64,000 bases of DNA from the NCBI GenBank assembly GCA_043808305.1, contig JAZDFB010000136.1, positions 15,886-79,885 on the forward strand. Reading direction: 5' to 3'. The stretch is from JBBAAP01 sp043808305. Its GTDB lineage: Bacteria; Planctomycetota; MHYJ01; JACQXL01. Both the position numbers and the translations under genes were made by a program. Under the pieces are notes generated by a model. The model did no database searches, was not told where the DNA came from, and was given only the letters and a program-made list of their open reading frames with translations. Below are positions 44,201 to 52,896 of the stretch, one piece after another (positions within the stretch are counted from its first letter, which is position 1; the number at the start of each line of letters is the position of its first letter).

Positions 44201-44951
44201 TGATAGACACATTGTTTGCGCCATCAGCCGGCGCAGGAGATGCAACCTGAACAGGCGGATTAAGAGGTGTCGTTGCATCCGCCTCATTAGACCAGGCGCT
44301 GCTTCCGACATTATTATCTGCGCATACGCGGTAATAATAGGCGGTTGCTTCAGTAAGGCCGGTATCGGAATAAGATGTGATGCTTGCGCTGACGGTATCA
44401 ATCTGGTTATAGGTACCGGCTTGCCCGCCAGAGGCGGGTGCACGTTCTATTTTAAATCCTGTTTCATCCGCGGAGTTATCCGTCCAGGTGAGGTCAATCT
44501 GGGAAGCAGAAACGGCATTGGCCGCAAGGCCGGACGGCGCATTTGGCGCCGCGACATCGGTTACGGTGATAGTAATCGTTTCTTCGGCGGCGAGATAGGT
44601 CGGGTCTGTTACCCTGAACCTGATACCTGTATAAGTCCCCGCATTGTTATATGCAGGCGTCCAGGAAAATGTATGGGTGGCTGCATCAAAACTCGCCCCG
44701 AGCGGCGGATTAGATATCGTATAGGTCAGGGTATCTCCGTCCGGGTCTGTACCGGAAATGGTGAGTGTCAGTGTTGCGCCTTCGGCAATGGTTTGATTGC
44801 CGATAGGACTAAGTACCGGCGCTCTATTTGCAACCGTTGCGCTGCTGCCGCTGCTTCCGCCTCCGCCACCGCAACCTCCGTAGTTCAGCGCGGTGATATA
44901 AGCAATAAACATAATAACAATCGCTATTTTCAACAGGGAATTACTGCGCAT
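41244..44951 (-). CDS. Large multidomain lipoprotein: cadherin-like and Fn3 repeats with a pyroglutamyl-peptidase-like domain
   Basis: A 1235-residue surface lipoprotein. The start at 44951 gives MRSNSLLKIAIVIMFIAYIT, with a lipobox-like NYGGC followed by a Gly/Ser linker. Next come a cadherin/Ig-like domain (about 45-130), a classical Fn3 domain (about 135-230), and five tandem repeats of about 90 residues with the core ATSYDVYFGT...YYWRVDSKN...GxVWSFTT. From about 694 to 930 is a domain resembling C15 pyroglutamyl peptidase (MLTGYWPNTNEMLREF; FLCEYMAYHD; AAGFAHVAG), with Cys and His in plausible catalytic places. A carboxypeptidase-regulatory-like domain (SGTVAVSGVPLAGVTMCG) and a final beta-sandwich follow. 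The role may be attachment or peptide processing at the cell surface. The peptidase call is tentative. Confidence 0.8.
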   Translation of the reverse strand: MRSNSLLKIAIVIMFIAYITALNYGGCGGGGGSSGSSATVANRAPVLSPIGNQTIAEGATLTLTISGTDPDGDTLTYTISNPPLGASFDAATHTFSWTPAYNNAGTYTGIRFRVTDPTYLAAEETITITVTDVAAPNAPSGLAANAVSASQIDLTWTDNSADETGFKIERAPASGGQAGTYNQIDTVSASITSYSDTGLTEATAYYYRVCADNNVGSSAWSNEADATTPLNPPVQVASPAPADGANNVSINTQLSWASAVGASSYDVYLGTSNPPDYKTHTAYGYCSAGTLSYSTLYYWRVNSNNSGGTTTGIVWSFTTEAPPPPPAQVTSPNPADGVANISITRQLAWASASGATSYDVYFGTANPPPISQTNIAITGYNPGFLAFSATYYWRIDSKNGGGTTTGNIWSFSTKPPTPPAQVASPIPTDSAANVSITTQLVWASAEDATSYDVYFGTTNPPPLSQTGTTATTYNPGALAFTTIYYWRIDSKNSTGTTTGQVWSFTTKNPAPPAQVTTPNPAEGAAGVITTTQLSWASAADATSYDVYFGTTAPGTFIGNQAGTAYNPGTLSDNGVYYWRVDSKNTGGTTTGQVWSFTTSLPPAQAASPSPSNGAISCSVTAQLSWASATDATSYDVYFGTTAPGTFIGNQAGTTYNPGKLSVRTTYYWRVDSKNAFLTTQGNVWSFTTTGPTNNIMLTGYWPNTNEMLREFSTNLSQNPGGWQGANWEGRGYNIYSYFPEFPGGAGINPKGNGDFEVDYQDVGSWSPPAAPTGDFWRITGLIHPVAIMSYGMDISYLTKTFEMEYNARNLSSWYGDYLAPTQPTPAPPDTGKSSGYVRNSSLPLESIAEAINGSGLGATAWIDWTGDPQTFLCEYMAYHDSWYQDLHSDPDDQYHCVAAGFAHVAGMLSASEAAANVKVALRTLIKHLDSQLIQYTISGTVAVSGVPLAGVTMCGLPLGGPDTVTNSSGVYSAQVGAGWSGAVTPLKSGYAFNSSQRTYSNVGTNQSAQDYTAVTATAETITFDASSASTSTYSSTISWTHTVGIGNNRVLVVGAVCNGGGITSSRISSVKFNGVNMSTVPGSTKSLIDRNGGVGIDLYYMLNPPAGSNTVLITYPGVVGNCVGGAISLNNVKQQAPEIVAANMTYLSATTISTDVTVPNSGAWIVDVVGQTGSGSFTTSTSMERWDQISNYNTGACSTQAVISPGLNTMSWIYSGTLGYMLHSVAVFAPSEIIE
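42991..43360. repeat. Internal duplication in the Fn3-repeat gene
   Basis: Bases 42991-43090 and 43261-43360 are almost identical over 100 bp (about four differences), offset by 270 bp or 90 codons. They encode the YNPG-to-SWASA part of two neighbouring repeats. Near-identity at synonymous positions indicates a recent duplication or gene conversion between repeat units. Confidence 0.85.
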
Positions 44952-44980
44952 ATGAAGCCTCTGGCGCCGAAGCGCCATGC

Positions 44981-44997
44981 CCCGATGGCACATCGGG
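44981..44997. repeat. CCCGATG/CATCGGG hairpin
   Basis: CCCGATG (44981-44987) and CATCGGG (44991-44997) pair perfectly around a 3-base loop, 30 bases upstream of the Fn3-lipoprotein start. The same stem type recurs at 5966-5989 and 56353-56385. In this position it lies in the 5' untranslated region. Confidence 0.6.
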
Positions 44998-45107
44998 ACA
45001 CTTTCTTTTCCGAGTTATTTTAGGAAAGAATATATCTTAATTAAATACATTCTAAGCTCATTGGTGAATTTTGTCAAGGATTTAGGCCACGCTAATGCGC
45101 TATGTTA

Positions 45108-46364
45108 TTACTCGTATCTGAGCGCCTCTATGGGATTGAGGCGCGAGGCGCGCCAGGCGGGGTAAAATCCGAAGAATATGCCTACCACCGCGGAGAAACC
45201 AAACGCCAATAAAACCGAACCTAACGAGACCAGCGCTGAAAAGCTTTCCTTGGCGCCGGGAGAACCTATGCCGCTTGAGATGGCGTTTGCCGCTACGCTT
45301 GCCGCCACCATACCCATTATGATGCCGAAAATGCCGCCGATAGACGCTAATACCACGGCTTCGGCCAGGAACTGCAATAGGATATCCTGCGGCCCGGCTC
45401 CAATCGCCATACGCAACCCTATCTCCGGCGTCCGTTCCGTTACGGAGACGAGCATTATGTTCATCACGCCGATTCCGCCGACCAGCAGGGAGATGGAGGC
45501 GATTATGCCCAGAACCAGCGTCATTATCCGGGTGGTCTTGACTATGGCCTTGGTTACGTCGGTCATATCGAATATCGTGAAGTCGTCCTCGGCGCCCGGG
45601 CGCAGGCGGTGCCGCTGGCGTAAAATGGAGATGATATCTTCTTTGGCCGGCTGAAGCGCCTTAAGCGAGGAGGCGCTGATGATTATCTGGCTGACGTTAT
45701 TGAACGGGGTGCAGTAGAGGAAACGCTGGACGGCCGTCCAGGGCGTAAAGACGGTATCGTCCTGGTCCTGCCCCATTCCGGAACCGCCCTTTTTTTCCAG
45801 GACGCCTATGACGCGGAACGGCATATTCCTGATGCGTATCATTTTGCCGACGGCATCGCCGTAGTCGAACAGTTTTTCTTCCACGGCGGCGCCGATTACG
45901 CAGACCTTGTTGACGCTTTTGACATCCGCCTCTGTGAAGAAACTGCCCCGTGCCACCTTTATCTTCCTTATTTCCAGATATGCCGGGGCGACGCCGCGAA
46001 TCTGGGTGCCCCAGTTTCTCTGGCGGTAGACCAGCTGGTCCCAGGCCTGCGAGACCGGGCTGACGGCTTTGACATAAGGGCATTCCCTGAGGATGACATC
46101 GCCGTCCTGGGCAATCAAGGTAGGACGCGTCCCGCCGCCGGATTTGAAACCGCCGGTGGAAGCACTGCCCGGCGAGACCATCAGCATATTATCGCCCATA
46201 CTGCCGATTTCGGCTTTTATCTTTTCGGTTGCCCCCTCGCCCAGGGCGATAATCGCGATAACCGCCGCGATGCCGATGATAATACCGAGCATGGTCAGCA
46301 CGGACCTGAGCTTGTTCTTGAACAACGCCCTCAATGCCACCCGTAAAATAATGAATAGATTCAT
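45108..46364 (-). CDS. MacB-type ABC transporter permease (FtsX family)
   Basis: A 418-residue inner-membrane protein of the MacB/LolCE superfamily. It has an N-terminal membrane helix (about 18-40, LTMLGIIIGIAAVIAIIALG), a large periplasmic domain (about 45-275; VKAVSPVSQAWDQLVYRQRN), and three C-terminal helices (about 285-400), ending in the family signature PAWRASRLNPIEALRYE. It couples ATP hydrolysis by the upstream ATPase to movement of a substrate through a periplasmic adaptor and TolC-like channel. Its ATG overlaps the ATPase stop (46361-46364). It is the last gene of the four-gene efflux operon. The substrate is unknown. Confidence 0.92.
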   Translation of the reverse strand: MNLFIILRVALRALFKNKLRSVLTMLGIIIGIAAVIAIIALGEGATEKIKAEIGSMGDNMLMVSPGSASTGGFKSGGGTRPTLIAQDGDVILRECPYVKAVSPVSQAWDQLVYRQRNWGTQIRGVAPAYLEIRKIKVARGSFFTEADVKSVNKVCVIGAAVEEKLFDYGDAVGKMIRIRNMPFRVIGVLEKKGGSGMGQDQDDTVFTPWTAVQRFLYCTPFNNVSQIIISASSLKALQPAKEDIISILRQRHRLRPGAEDDFTIFDMTDVTKAIVKTTRIMTLVLGIIASISLLVGGIGVMNIMLVSVTERTPEIGLRMAIGAGPQDILLQFLAEAVVLASIGGIFGIIMGMVAASVAANAISSGIGSPGAKESFSALVSLGSVLLAFGFSAVVGIFFGFYPAWRASRLNPIEALRYE

Positions 46365-47026
46365 ATAATCTGCCCGTCGCGTATGTTTATCAGGCGATGG
46401 GCGTAAGAAGCGATGTCTTTCTCGTGGGTAACCAGGATAATGGTGATGCCTTTTTTATGCAGTTCCTTTAAAAGGTCCATTATTTCGTAACTGGTTGCGG
46501 AATCAAGATTGCCGGTCGGCTCATCGGCCAGCAGGAGCGGCGGCTGGTTGACCAGCGCCCGGGCAATCGCCACCCGCTGTTGTTCACCGCCGGAGAGCTG
46601 GCTGGAGTAATGGTATATCCGGTGCCCCAGCCCCATGCTTTCCAGCGTGTCTTTTGCCCGCTGGCGTTTCTGCCGGCCGGTGAGATTACTGCCGTAGAAC
46701 AAAGGCAATTCGACATTTTCCAGGGCCGTGGTCCGGGCCAGGAGCTTGAAGTTCTGGAAGACGAAACCTATCTTCTTATTGCGGATGCGCGCCAGGGCCA
46801 GGCGCCCCAATTTGGTCACTTCCGCATCGTCCAGAAGATATTGGCCAGAGCTTGGCTGGTCCAGGCAGCCGATAATATTCATAAGCGTGGTTTTGCCGGA
46901 GCCGGACGCGCCCATAATGGCGATGAACTCGCCCCGGTCAATGGTCAGCGAGACATCCCTTAGAGCCGGGATATTGACCTCGCCCAGCCGGTAAATCTTG
47001 GCAATGTGGTTCAGGTTGATAAGCAT
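46361..47026 (-). CDS. MacB/LolD-type ABC transporter ATP-binding protein
   Basis: A 221-residue ATPase. Walker A is GASGSGKTTLMNIIGCLDQP (about 39-58), the Q-loop VFQNFKLLARTTALENVELP, the ABC signature LSGGEQQRVAIARALVNQ, and Walker B LLLADEPTGNLD, with His in LVTHEKD. The pattern is typical of the LolD/MacB-N/FtsE group. In this locus it pairs with the separate FtsX-type permease, whereas in enterobacterial MacB the two are fused. It lies 2 bases after the adaptor gene. Confidence 0.94.
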   Translation of the reverse strand: MLINLNHIAKIYRLGEVNIPALRDVSLTIDRGEFIAIMGASGSGKTTLMNIIGCLDQPSSGQYLLDDAEVTKLGRLALARIRNKKIGFVFQNFKLLARTTALENVELPLFYGSNLTGRQKRQRAKDTLESMGLGHRIYHYSSQLSGGEQQRVAIARALVNQPPLLLADEPTGNLDSATSYEIMDLLKELHKKGITIILVTHEKDIASYAHRLINIRDGQII

Positions 47027-47028
47027 TC

Positions 47029-48237
47029 TTAAAAATGGAATTTGGCTTTCCGCCCCTGGTCGCTTTCCGTTTCCTCGATAATGCCGGTAATAATCTCCTG
47101 CCCCTCGGTGATATCGCCTTTAATCACTTCGGTGAATTTCTCATCGCTTATGCCGATGTTTATGGTAATAGGCTTCAATCCTTTGGATGTTTTTATCCAG
47201 AGCTGGACCGGCTCCGGCGCCGGATTGTTCCCTGCTGTTTGAACACCCTGTCCGGCCGGCGGCGGGGAATCAGGCGCGTTGTCAATCATAGACGGGTCGG
47301 GCCTGAAACGCAATGCCGCATTGGGCACCTTGAGCACATTAGTCCGCCGGGCCACTTCAAAGATAAGGTTTGCGGTCATGCCGGGGAGCAGTTTTTCATC
47401 GGGGTTATCAGCGCTGACGATTACGATGTAGGTGACCACATTCTGGACCGTGTTAGGCGAAAAGTTCCTTTGGACCGCTTCACCCGTGAATTGGATTTGC
47501 GGATAGGAGTCCACGGTAAAGGTGACCGGCTGGCCCATCCTGACCAAACCGATATCCGACTCAGAGACGGACGCTTCTATATGGAACTTTTTGAGGTCGG
47601 TGGCGATGACGAAAGGCGGTTTTTGGGAATAGTTGCCCACTGTTTGGCCTTCCTTTACATCGCGGGAGATGACCACGCCGTCCACCGGGGCTTTTATCGC
47701 GGTGTATCCCAGATTTATCTCCGCCTCCTGTAGCCTGGTCTTGCTCTGCTCTATCGAGGCCTTGGAGCTTTCAAGGTCCGCTATCAGGGCATCGCGGTTG
47801 GCAATGGCGCTGTCCAGTTCAGCTTTGGAAATCAAATCCAGTTCTGACAGTTCATTGGCCCGTTTCAGTTCTTTTTCCGCCCGGATAAGGTTGGCTTTGG
47901 CCCGTTCTATCTGCGCCTGGCTCTGCCTCAGGTTGGCTTTTTCCTGGACCACCCGCATCTCATAAGCGGCCGGATCAATCTGGGCCATAATATCCCCTTC
48001 CTTGACCCGGGAATTATTGTCCACGTATAATTTGGTGATGGGTCCGTTTATCCGGCACTCGACCTGGACCAGCCTTATCGGCTGAAGGGTGCCCGTGGCG
48101 CTGACGGTCTGGGTGATATCGCCCTTTTCCGCCTTGACCGAACGGAACGATATCTGATTATTAGCCTGCGTAAACCAGCCCCAGCCATACCAAACGGCGG
48201 CGATGATAATAACACTGATGATGATAAGTTTCTTCAT
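47029..48237 (-). CDS. Periplasmic adaptor protein of an efflux pump (MacA/HlyD family)
   Basis: A 402-residue adaptor anchored by an N-terminal membrane helix (MKKLIIISVIIIAAVWYGWG). The biotinyl-lipoyl half-motif GTLQPIRLVQVECRINGPIT, then VKEGDIMAQID, is followed by a long alpha-helical hairpin (about 90-180, ERAKANLIRAEKELKRANEL) and the second lipoyl half INLGYTAIKAPVDGVVISRD. A beta-barrel and membrane-proximal domain complete it. It bridges the MacB-like transporter and the TolC-family channel. A Pro/Gln-rich insert around residues 310-340 (PPPAGQGVQTAGNN) is not typical. Confidence 0.93.
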   Translation of the reverse strand: MKKLIIISVIIIAAVWYGWGWFTQANNQISFRSVKAEKGDITQTVSATGTLQPIRLVQVECRINGPITKLYVDNNSRVKEGDIMAQIDPAAYEMRVVQEKANLRQSQAQIERAKANLIRAEKELKRANELSELDLISKAELDSAIANRDALIADLESSKASIEQSKTRLQEAEINLGYTAIKAPVDGVVISRDVKEGQTVGNYSQKPPFVIATDLKKFHIEASVSESDIGLVRMGQPVTFTVDSYPQIQFTGEAVQRNFSPNTVQNVVTYIVIVSADNPDEKLLPGMTANLIFEVARRTNVLKVPNAALRFRPDPSMIDNAPDSPPPAGQGVQTAGNNPAPEPVQLWIKTSKGLKPITINIGISDEKFTEVIKGDITEGQEIITGIIEETESDQGRKAKFHF

Positions 48238-48239
48238 TC

Positions 48240-49583
48240 TTATTTTTCTCCTATCGTTTTCTTGATGAAGGCGATTGTAATTTGATAGTCATACTGCGCC
48301 TCGGCCAGCTGTGACCGAACATTTGTCAGCATTGCCTGGGCATCGGTCAGTTCCACGGATGAAGCCGAGCCGATTTTATAACGCTTCTGGGTCAGGTCCA
48401 GGTTTTCCTCCGCCTGCCGGCCGATGGACGTGGTGAGCGATAATCGTTCCCGGGCATCTTCCAATTGGTCGCCGGCCCGGCTGAGTTCCAGGTATATATA
48501 TTGCTCCAGCTCGGTCTTGGTTGCCCGGGCGATTCTCAGACTTGCCACGGATTGGTCTATCAGACTGGTCTTTCGGAATCCGCTGAAAAGATTCCAGTCC
48601 AGCAAGGTTCCGAAAGCCCAATTCCAGACTAGCGGAAAATCACTGCCGCTCCAATTATAACCGTGGTTTAACGAGAGTGAAGGATATAACTCGGCGATGG
48701 CCCTGTCGACGGCGGCTGAAGCGGCCCGGACACGCGCCGTCTGGGCAATCAGTCCGGGATGATTCGCCCTCGCCCGGGCGATAAGCTCGTCAAAACCGGA
48801 CTTAAATTCCTCAAGGGCGGGCTCTTCAATCAGGTATTTGGTCCTTTCGGCCAGCCCCAATGTGTTGTTGAGCGTCGCCCTGGCCGTCTTCAAGCCATTT
48901 TGCGCCCTGACCAGATTAAGCCGGGCATTGTTCAGGTCAACCTCCGACCTGGTAATATCATATTTAGGACGCCGGCCCACTTTTACCAGGCTTTTAACTT
49001 GCTCTAAATATCCCTTAGACTGGCGCTCTGCTTCCTCGGCCACCTTGACCAGGGCTTGCTGCCTGATTAAACCGTAATAAGCCTGCCGGACATTGTAAGC
49101 GATATTATTTTCGGTTGTCCGCAGGTTTGCTTCTGACGCAAGCTGATTCTCGTGCGCCTGATGGATTGAGGCGGAAGTCCTGCCGAAATCATAAACCAGC
49201 TGATTCAAGGAAATACTCGGGGAAAGCGAATTATTCGCTTCGTTGGTTTTCGGGCCTGCCGGATTGTAATTCATTGTCGCCCTGCGATAAGAGGCATTGG
49301 CGTTGAGGGTGGGCAGATACCCGGCAACGGCGTCATCGGATTGCTTCAACGCGATAACCAGGCTTTGTTTGGCTTGAACAATTGAAGGATGATAAACAAG
49401 CGCGATTTCCATGGCGCGCGCCAGGGTAAGAACCGAATTATCCGCCAGACCGGCTTCCGCCGCCGTGATAGTCCGTTCGCCGGCCGGAATATTTTCCGGC
49501 AACTGCGCTTGGCGGGCCTGGCGGACCGACCGGCATCCGCATAGGCACAGACAAATAATAATGATAGCGCTTAATCTTAACAT
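48240..49583 (-). CDS. TolC-family outer-membrane efflux lipoprotein
   Basis: A 447-residue outer-membrane channel. The start at 49583 gives a lipoprotein signal (MLRLSAIIIICLCLCGCRSV). Two halves of outer-membrane-efflux repeat follow, with long helices (SLVIALKQSDDAVAGYLPTL; QALVKVAEEAERQSKGYLEQ) and beta segments (SLSPSISLNQLVYDFGRTSA; PSLSLNHGYNWSGSDFPLV). An earlier in-frame ATG would bury the signal peptide. It is the first gene of the operon with adaptor, ATPase and permease, spaced 2-3 bases apart, so the four products probably form one trans-envelope export system. Confidence 0.92.
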   Translation of the reverse strand: MLRLSAIIIICLCLCGCRSVRQARQAQLPENIPAGERTITAAEAGLADNSVLTLARAMEIALVYHPSIVQAKQSLVIALKQSDDAVAGYLPTLNANASYRRATMNYNPAGPKTNEANNSLSPSISLNQLVYDFGRTSASIHQAHENQLASEANLRTTENNIAYNVRQAYYGLIRQQALVKVAEEAERQSKGYLEQVKSLVKVGRRPKYDITRSEVDLNNARLNLVRAQNGLKTARATLNNTLGLAERTKYLIEEPALEEFKSGFDELIARARANHPGLIAQTARVRAASAAVDRAIAELYPSLSLNHGYNWSGSDFPLVWNWAFGTLLDWNLFSGFRKTSLIDQSVASLRIARATKTELEQYIYLELSRAGDQLEDARERLSLTTSIGRQAEENLDLTQKRYKIGSASSVELTDAQAMLTNVRSQLAEAQYDYQITIAFIKKTIGEK

Positions 49584-49687
49584 AATAACGTTAGTAACGC
49601 ATCCCGCCTCGCGGGACGAACTGCATATCTTAGTAATTCCAAAGACCCCACTCAATTATGCCACAACACATAACCTGTGTAACTATT

Positions 49688-50401
49688 TTATTCAAGTTCA
49701 AAACTTACGGTAAATTTAGCTTTTACTGAAATCTGGCCTAAAGCTATAGTTCCTTCGCTCATCTCCGCACTCTGCCCAAAATCACGACTGTTGTTAGTAA
49801 AATTGTTATTGTCATAGTAAGAAATTTCCTCTTCTTTAATTGTGTACGGCTTACCAATTTTCTGCCCTAATTCTGTCGAGACAGCGACGGCTTTCTCCCG
49901 CGCGGCTTTAACCGCCATTGCGCGCGCCTGGTCTTTGTATTTTCTTAATTCTGATGTCCGAAATTGAATACCCTGAACATTATTAGCGCCGGCCTCAAGA
50001 ACGCTGCTGAGAAATTCTTCAAACTTAGAAATATCCTTAAGGATAAATACAATGGTCTTTCCAACTTCATAGCCGACAAAACTACGTCCGCTCCAACTGC
50101 CGCTCTCATATCTGGGTTGAATGCTGATTTGGCTGGTTTGGACATCTTTAGGGTCAATCTGATATTGAGTCGCCAAAGCCAATATTTTCTTAACGCTCAC
50201 ATCATTCTGGGTCTTGGCCGCACTGAGTTTTTTATCCGCCGTTTCTACTCCCAGCGTGATTACCACCTCGTTCGGGACTACATTAACTTCTGATTGCCCG
50301 GTAACGGTAATCAAGCGAGGCATTGCCTGTTGCCCCGGTTCCCCTGCACCAATGCACAATAGGAGAATTACTCCCAAAAGCACTACTATTACATTCTTCA
50401 T
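49688..50401 (-). CDS. SIMPL-domain (DUF541) exported protein
   Basis: A 237-residue periplasmic or surface protein. A signal peptide opens the sequence (MKNVIVVLLGVILLLCIGAG). The SIMPL/DUF541 domain spans most of the rest: ITVTGQSEVNVVPNEVVITL, VQTSQISIQPRY, YEVGKTIVFILKDISKFEEF and ARAMAVKAAREKAVAVSTEL. Members include BP26/OMP28-like proteins that form rings; a general function is not established. It stands apart, with 104 bases to the TolC-like gene and 75 bases after the M23 gene. Confidence 0.9.
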   Translation of the reverse strand: MKNVIVVLLGVILLLCIGAGEPGQQAMPRLITVTGQSEVNVVPNEVVITLGVETADKKLSAAKTQNDVSVKKILALATQYQIDPKDVQTSQISIQPRYESGSWSGRSFVGYEVGKTIVFILKDISKFEEFLSSVLEAGANNVQGIQFRTSELRKYKDQARAMAVKAAREKAVAVSTELGQKIGKPYTIKEEEISYYDNNNFTNNSRDFGQSAEMSEGTIALGQISVKAKFTVSFELE

Positions 50402-50476
50402 AAGATACTCCTTTCAAATGGATTCATTGCGGGACGGATACCATATTTTCATATCTCGTTAGAATCCCATTATAAC

Positions 50477-51838
50477 TTAGTAGCTTTCGGGGTCAATATC
50501 TTTCCCCTCCACCTTGGGTCCCAGGAATACTGCCGGGACGAGCCAGCCTTCGATGCTCTTACCGGCCGCACCCCGGCCGTAGCACATAGTCATCTGGTAC
50601 CTGCCGCTGAACATGCCAAAGTGGCAATGCGCGCCGTGGCCGCCGTTTTCGGGGCTGAACGAAAGCGCCTGCACTCCGAGGAGCTGACCTTTCTTGACCG
50701 GGCCGTCCTTGGCGAATACCCACATACCGCTGTGGCCGTAAAGCGCGCAGAGGTAAGATTTTTCGTCGTATTGGTGCTCCACCACAATCAACCCGCCCCA
50801 GTCGTCGCCCTGCTGTTTGACCATTTTTACCACGCCGTCGGCGATGGCGTAGATGCCGGTGCCTTCCAGATACCAGCCGCAATCGTGGCCGAAGTGCAAG
50901 GAGTTGTTCCGGGCGGGCAGTGGCTTGAGCGGCACGTCCGATGAAAGGCCGGAGATTATTTCGCGCGGGTATACGGACACGGGATACGCCCAGCCTTTGG
51001 TCGAGTCCGATTTGCCGGAGCCGCCGGCCAGAAAGGGAGTTAATTTTCCGGTGAGCAGTTTTGACCACGCCCCTATCTCGCCGTTTGGCACACGGCATAT
51101 GGGCGCGGCGCCGATGAGTATCTCCTTGTGGATGCGCACGGGCGGTGTTTTCGTCAGGCCTATGATGGCGCCCTCGATAGCCGCCTTGACGTAAGGATGC
51201 GGTTCCTTTGCCAGACGGGCGTTAAGCGCCGCCAGATGCTTCTTCCTTGATGACTGGATTTCTTTTAACGCCTTGGCGTTGGCCGGTATGGGCGGCATAT
51301 CCTTTTCGTACTTTTCAACCCTGATGTAGAGCGTGCAGATGGAAATGGCCGCTATCTCGCGGACCAGGAAGCAGTCGTCATCGAGGCGGGCGGCTATCTT
51401 GGACAGCTCGGCCACGGCGCAATTGCGCTCCAGTCCGTATATGGCCAGCCGGCGGACATACCACTTTTCGTGTTCCAGAAGAGCAGACAGGACCGGAATC
51501 AACAGCGGCTCGCGGTAGCGTATCAATCCTTCTATCCCGTTTTCGCCGTATTCCGAGACCAACTGGTCCTGGAGCGGTTTCCGGTCGGCGTCCGATTTAG
51601 CCTGTCCGAGCTTGGTGATAAGCGCATCGAGGTCTTCAAGCAGTTTGTTGAAATCCGAGACGTTGTTGCACCTGCCGATACAACTGCCGGGCGCCCTGGG
51701 CGGGTCATCTTCGGCCAATACTGCCGGACCCGCAATAAATATTACCGCTGCCGCGGCAATTGCGATTGCCATCAGCGGCCTTAGCCAATCCGGCAACATC
51801 TGGCTCTTTCGATATTTAATGGTTGAGTTTTCCATCAT
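50477..51838 (-). CDS. Secreted M23-type peptidase with N-terminal HEAT-like repeats
   Basis: A 453-residue exported protein. The start at 51838 has a GGGGAA site and lies within the last bases of the pfkB gene. A membrane or signal segment is at about residues 20-45 (LMAIAIAAAAVIFIAGPAVL). Helical HEAT-like repeats (about 95-190) precede an M23 metallopeptidase domain (about 280-430) with the zinc motif HFGHDCGW and the downstream HxH in GGHGAHCHFG. Such enzymes cut peptidoglycan cross-bridges or act as scaffolds. The first zinc motif fits HxxxD. Both metal motifs are kept, so activity is plausible. Confidence 0.85.
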   Translation of the reverse strand: MMENSTIKYRKSQMLPDWLRPLMAIAIAAAAVIFIAGPAVLAEDDPPRAPGSCIGRCNNVSDFNKLLEDLDALITKLGQAKSDADRKPLQDQLVSEYGENGIEGLIRYREPLLIPVLSALLEHEKWYVRRLAIYGLERNCAVAELSKIAARLDDDCFLVREIAAISICTLYIRVEKYEKDMPPIPANAKALKEIQSSRKKHLAALNARLAKEPHPYVKAAIEGAIIGLTKTPPVRIHKEILIGAAPICRVPNGEIGAWSKLLTGKLTPFLAGGSGKSDSTKGWAYPVSVYPREIISGLSSDVPLKPLPARNNSLHFGHDCGWYLEGTGIYAIADGVVKMVKQQGDDWGGLIVVEHQYDEKSYLCALYGHSGMWVFAKDGPVKKGQLLGVQALSFSPENGGHGAHCHFGMFSGRYQMTMCYGRGAAGKSIEGWLVPAVFLGPKVEGKDIDPESY

Positions 51839-52814
51839 AAGCTCTATTCCCCGCACGAAGAAATCGGATTGCTTCCTGCCGGGTGGGCAGTCCGTTAATA
51901 GCGCCTACCCTGGTCGTGGTCAAGGCGCCTGCGGCATTGGCAAACCCCAGGATTTCCTTAAGGTTCAGTTCATTTAACTTTGATTTATCTTTCTTGTATG
52001 ATTGCTTTGCTATCCCGGCTAAAACAGCCGCCATAAACCCGTCGCCGGCGCCGGTGGTATCTACCGCCTTCACTTTATATCCGGCCACATATCCGGATGA
52101 CCGGCCGTTGTTGTAATAACAGCCCCGGGCGCCTAAGGAGATAATGACCAATTTGACGCCGATGTCCAATAATTTGCGGCTGCCCTGCCTGAAGCCGCTT
52201 GTCCCGGTAATGAACCGCCACTCCTGCTCGCTGAGCTTGGCTATGTCGGCATACTTGAACCCCTGCCAGATGCCTTTCCGGGCGGCGGCCGGCGAATCCC
52301 AGAGCGACAGGCGCAGGTTGGGGTCATAGGAAATAATCAGCCGGTGTTTTTTGGCCAGGCCAAGCGCCTTGAAAACGGCGGAACGAATGGGCTGGCTGAT
52401 AAGGCTGATGGAGCCGAAATGGAAAATCCCGGCCCGCTTGAAATAACTTTCCTTGATTTCGGCCGGCTTGAGCATCATATCGGCGCCGGGATGGCGGTAG
52501 AAAGTGAATTCATTGCGGCCGTTGCTGAAACGCGTAACAAAAGCCAGCGTGGTCCGTGTTTTCTTGTCGAAGGCCAGGCCAGCCGTATTGACTTTATGAT
52601 GTTTTAGGGTCTTTTCCAGATAGCGCCCGAAGGGGTCGTCACCGACCTTGCCGATGAATCCCGCTTTGGCGCCCAGCTTGGCCAGCCCAACCGCCACATT
52701 TGCCGGCGCGCCGCCGGGCGCTTTGCCAAAACCCGGACTGCCGCCCAGGGATATGTCCTTTTGATTAGAAATGAAATCTATCAACAGCTCGCCCAGGCAA
52801 ATTATGTCTACCAT
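51816..52814 (-). CDS. PfkB-family sugar kinase (fructokinase-like)
   Basis: A 332-residue cytosolic kinase. It starts MVDIICLGELLIDFISNQKD. The substrate-binding GGAPANVAVGLAKLGAKAGF is near residue 33, GDDPFGRYL follows, and the C-terminal anion-hole and catalytic Asp sit in VDTTGAGDGFMAAVLAGIA (about residue 255). This matches fructokinase/2-keto-3-deoxygluconate-kinase-type members. Within the surrounding sugar locus, fructose is a reasonable substrate, but other ketoses or sugar acids are possible. The 3' end overlaps the start of the M23 peptidase gene by about 20 bases. Confidence 0.9.
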   Translation of the reverse strand: MVDIICLGELLIDFISNQKDISLGGSPGFGKAPGGAPANVAVGLAKLGAKAGFIGKVGDDPFGRYLEKTLKHHKVNTAGLAFDKKTRTTLAFVTRFSNGRNEFTFYRHPGADMMLKPAEIKESYFKRAGIFHFGSISLISQPIRSAVFKALGLAKKHRLIISYDPNLRLSLWDSPAAARKGIWQGFKYADIAKLSEQEWRFITGTSGFRQGSRKLLDIGVKLVIISLGARGCYYNNGRSSGYVAGYKVKAVDTTGAGDGFMAAVLAGIAKQSYKKDKSKLNELNLKEILGFANAAGALTTTRVGAINGLPTRQEAIRFLRAGNRAYDGKLNH

Positions 52815-52896
52815 ATATTGACATCAACGGCTTTTTATTGGATTATTAGCTTATTACTGATTTGCAGTCAATCATTTTCAACAAGCATAAACCAAA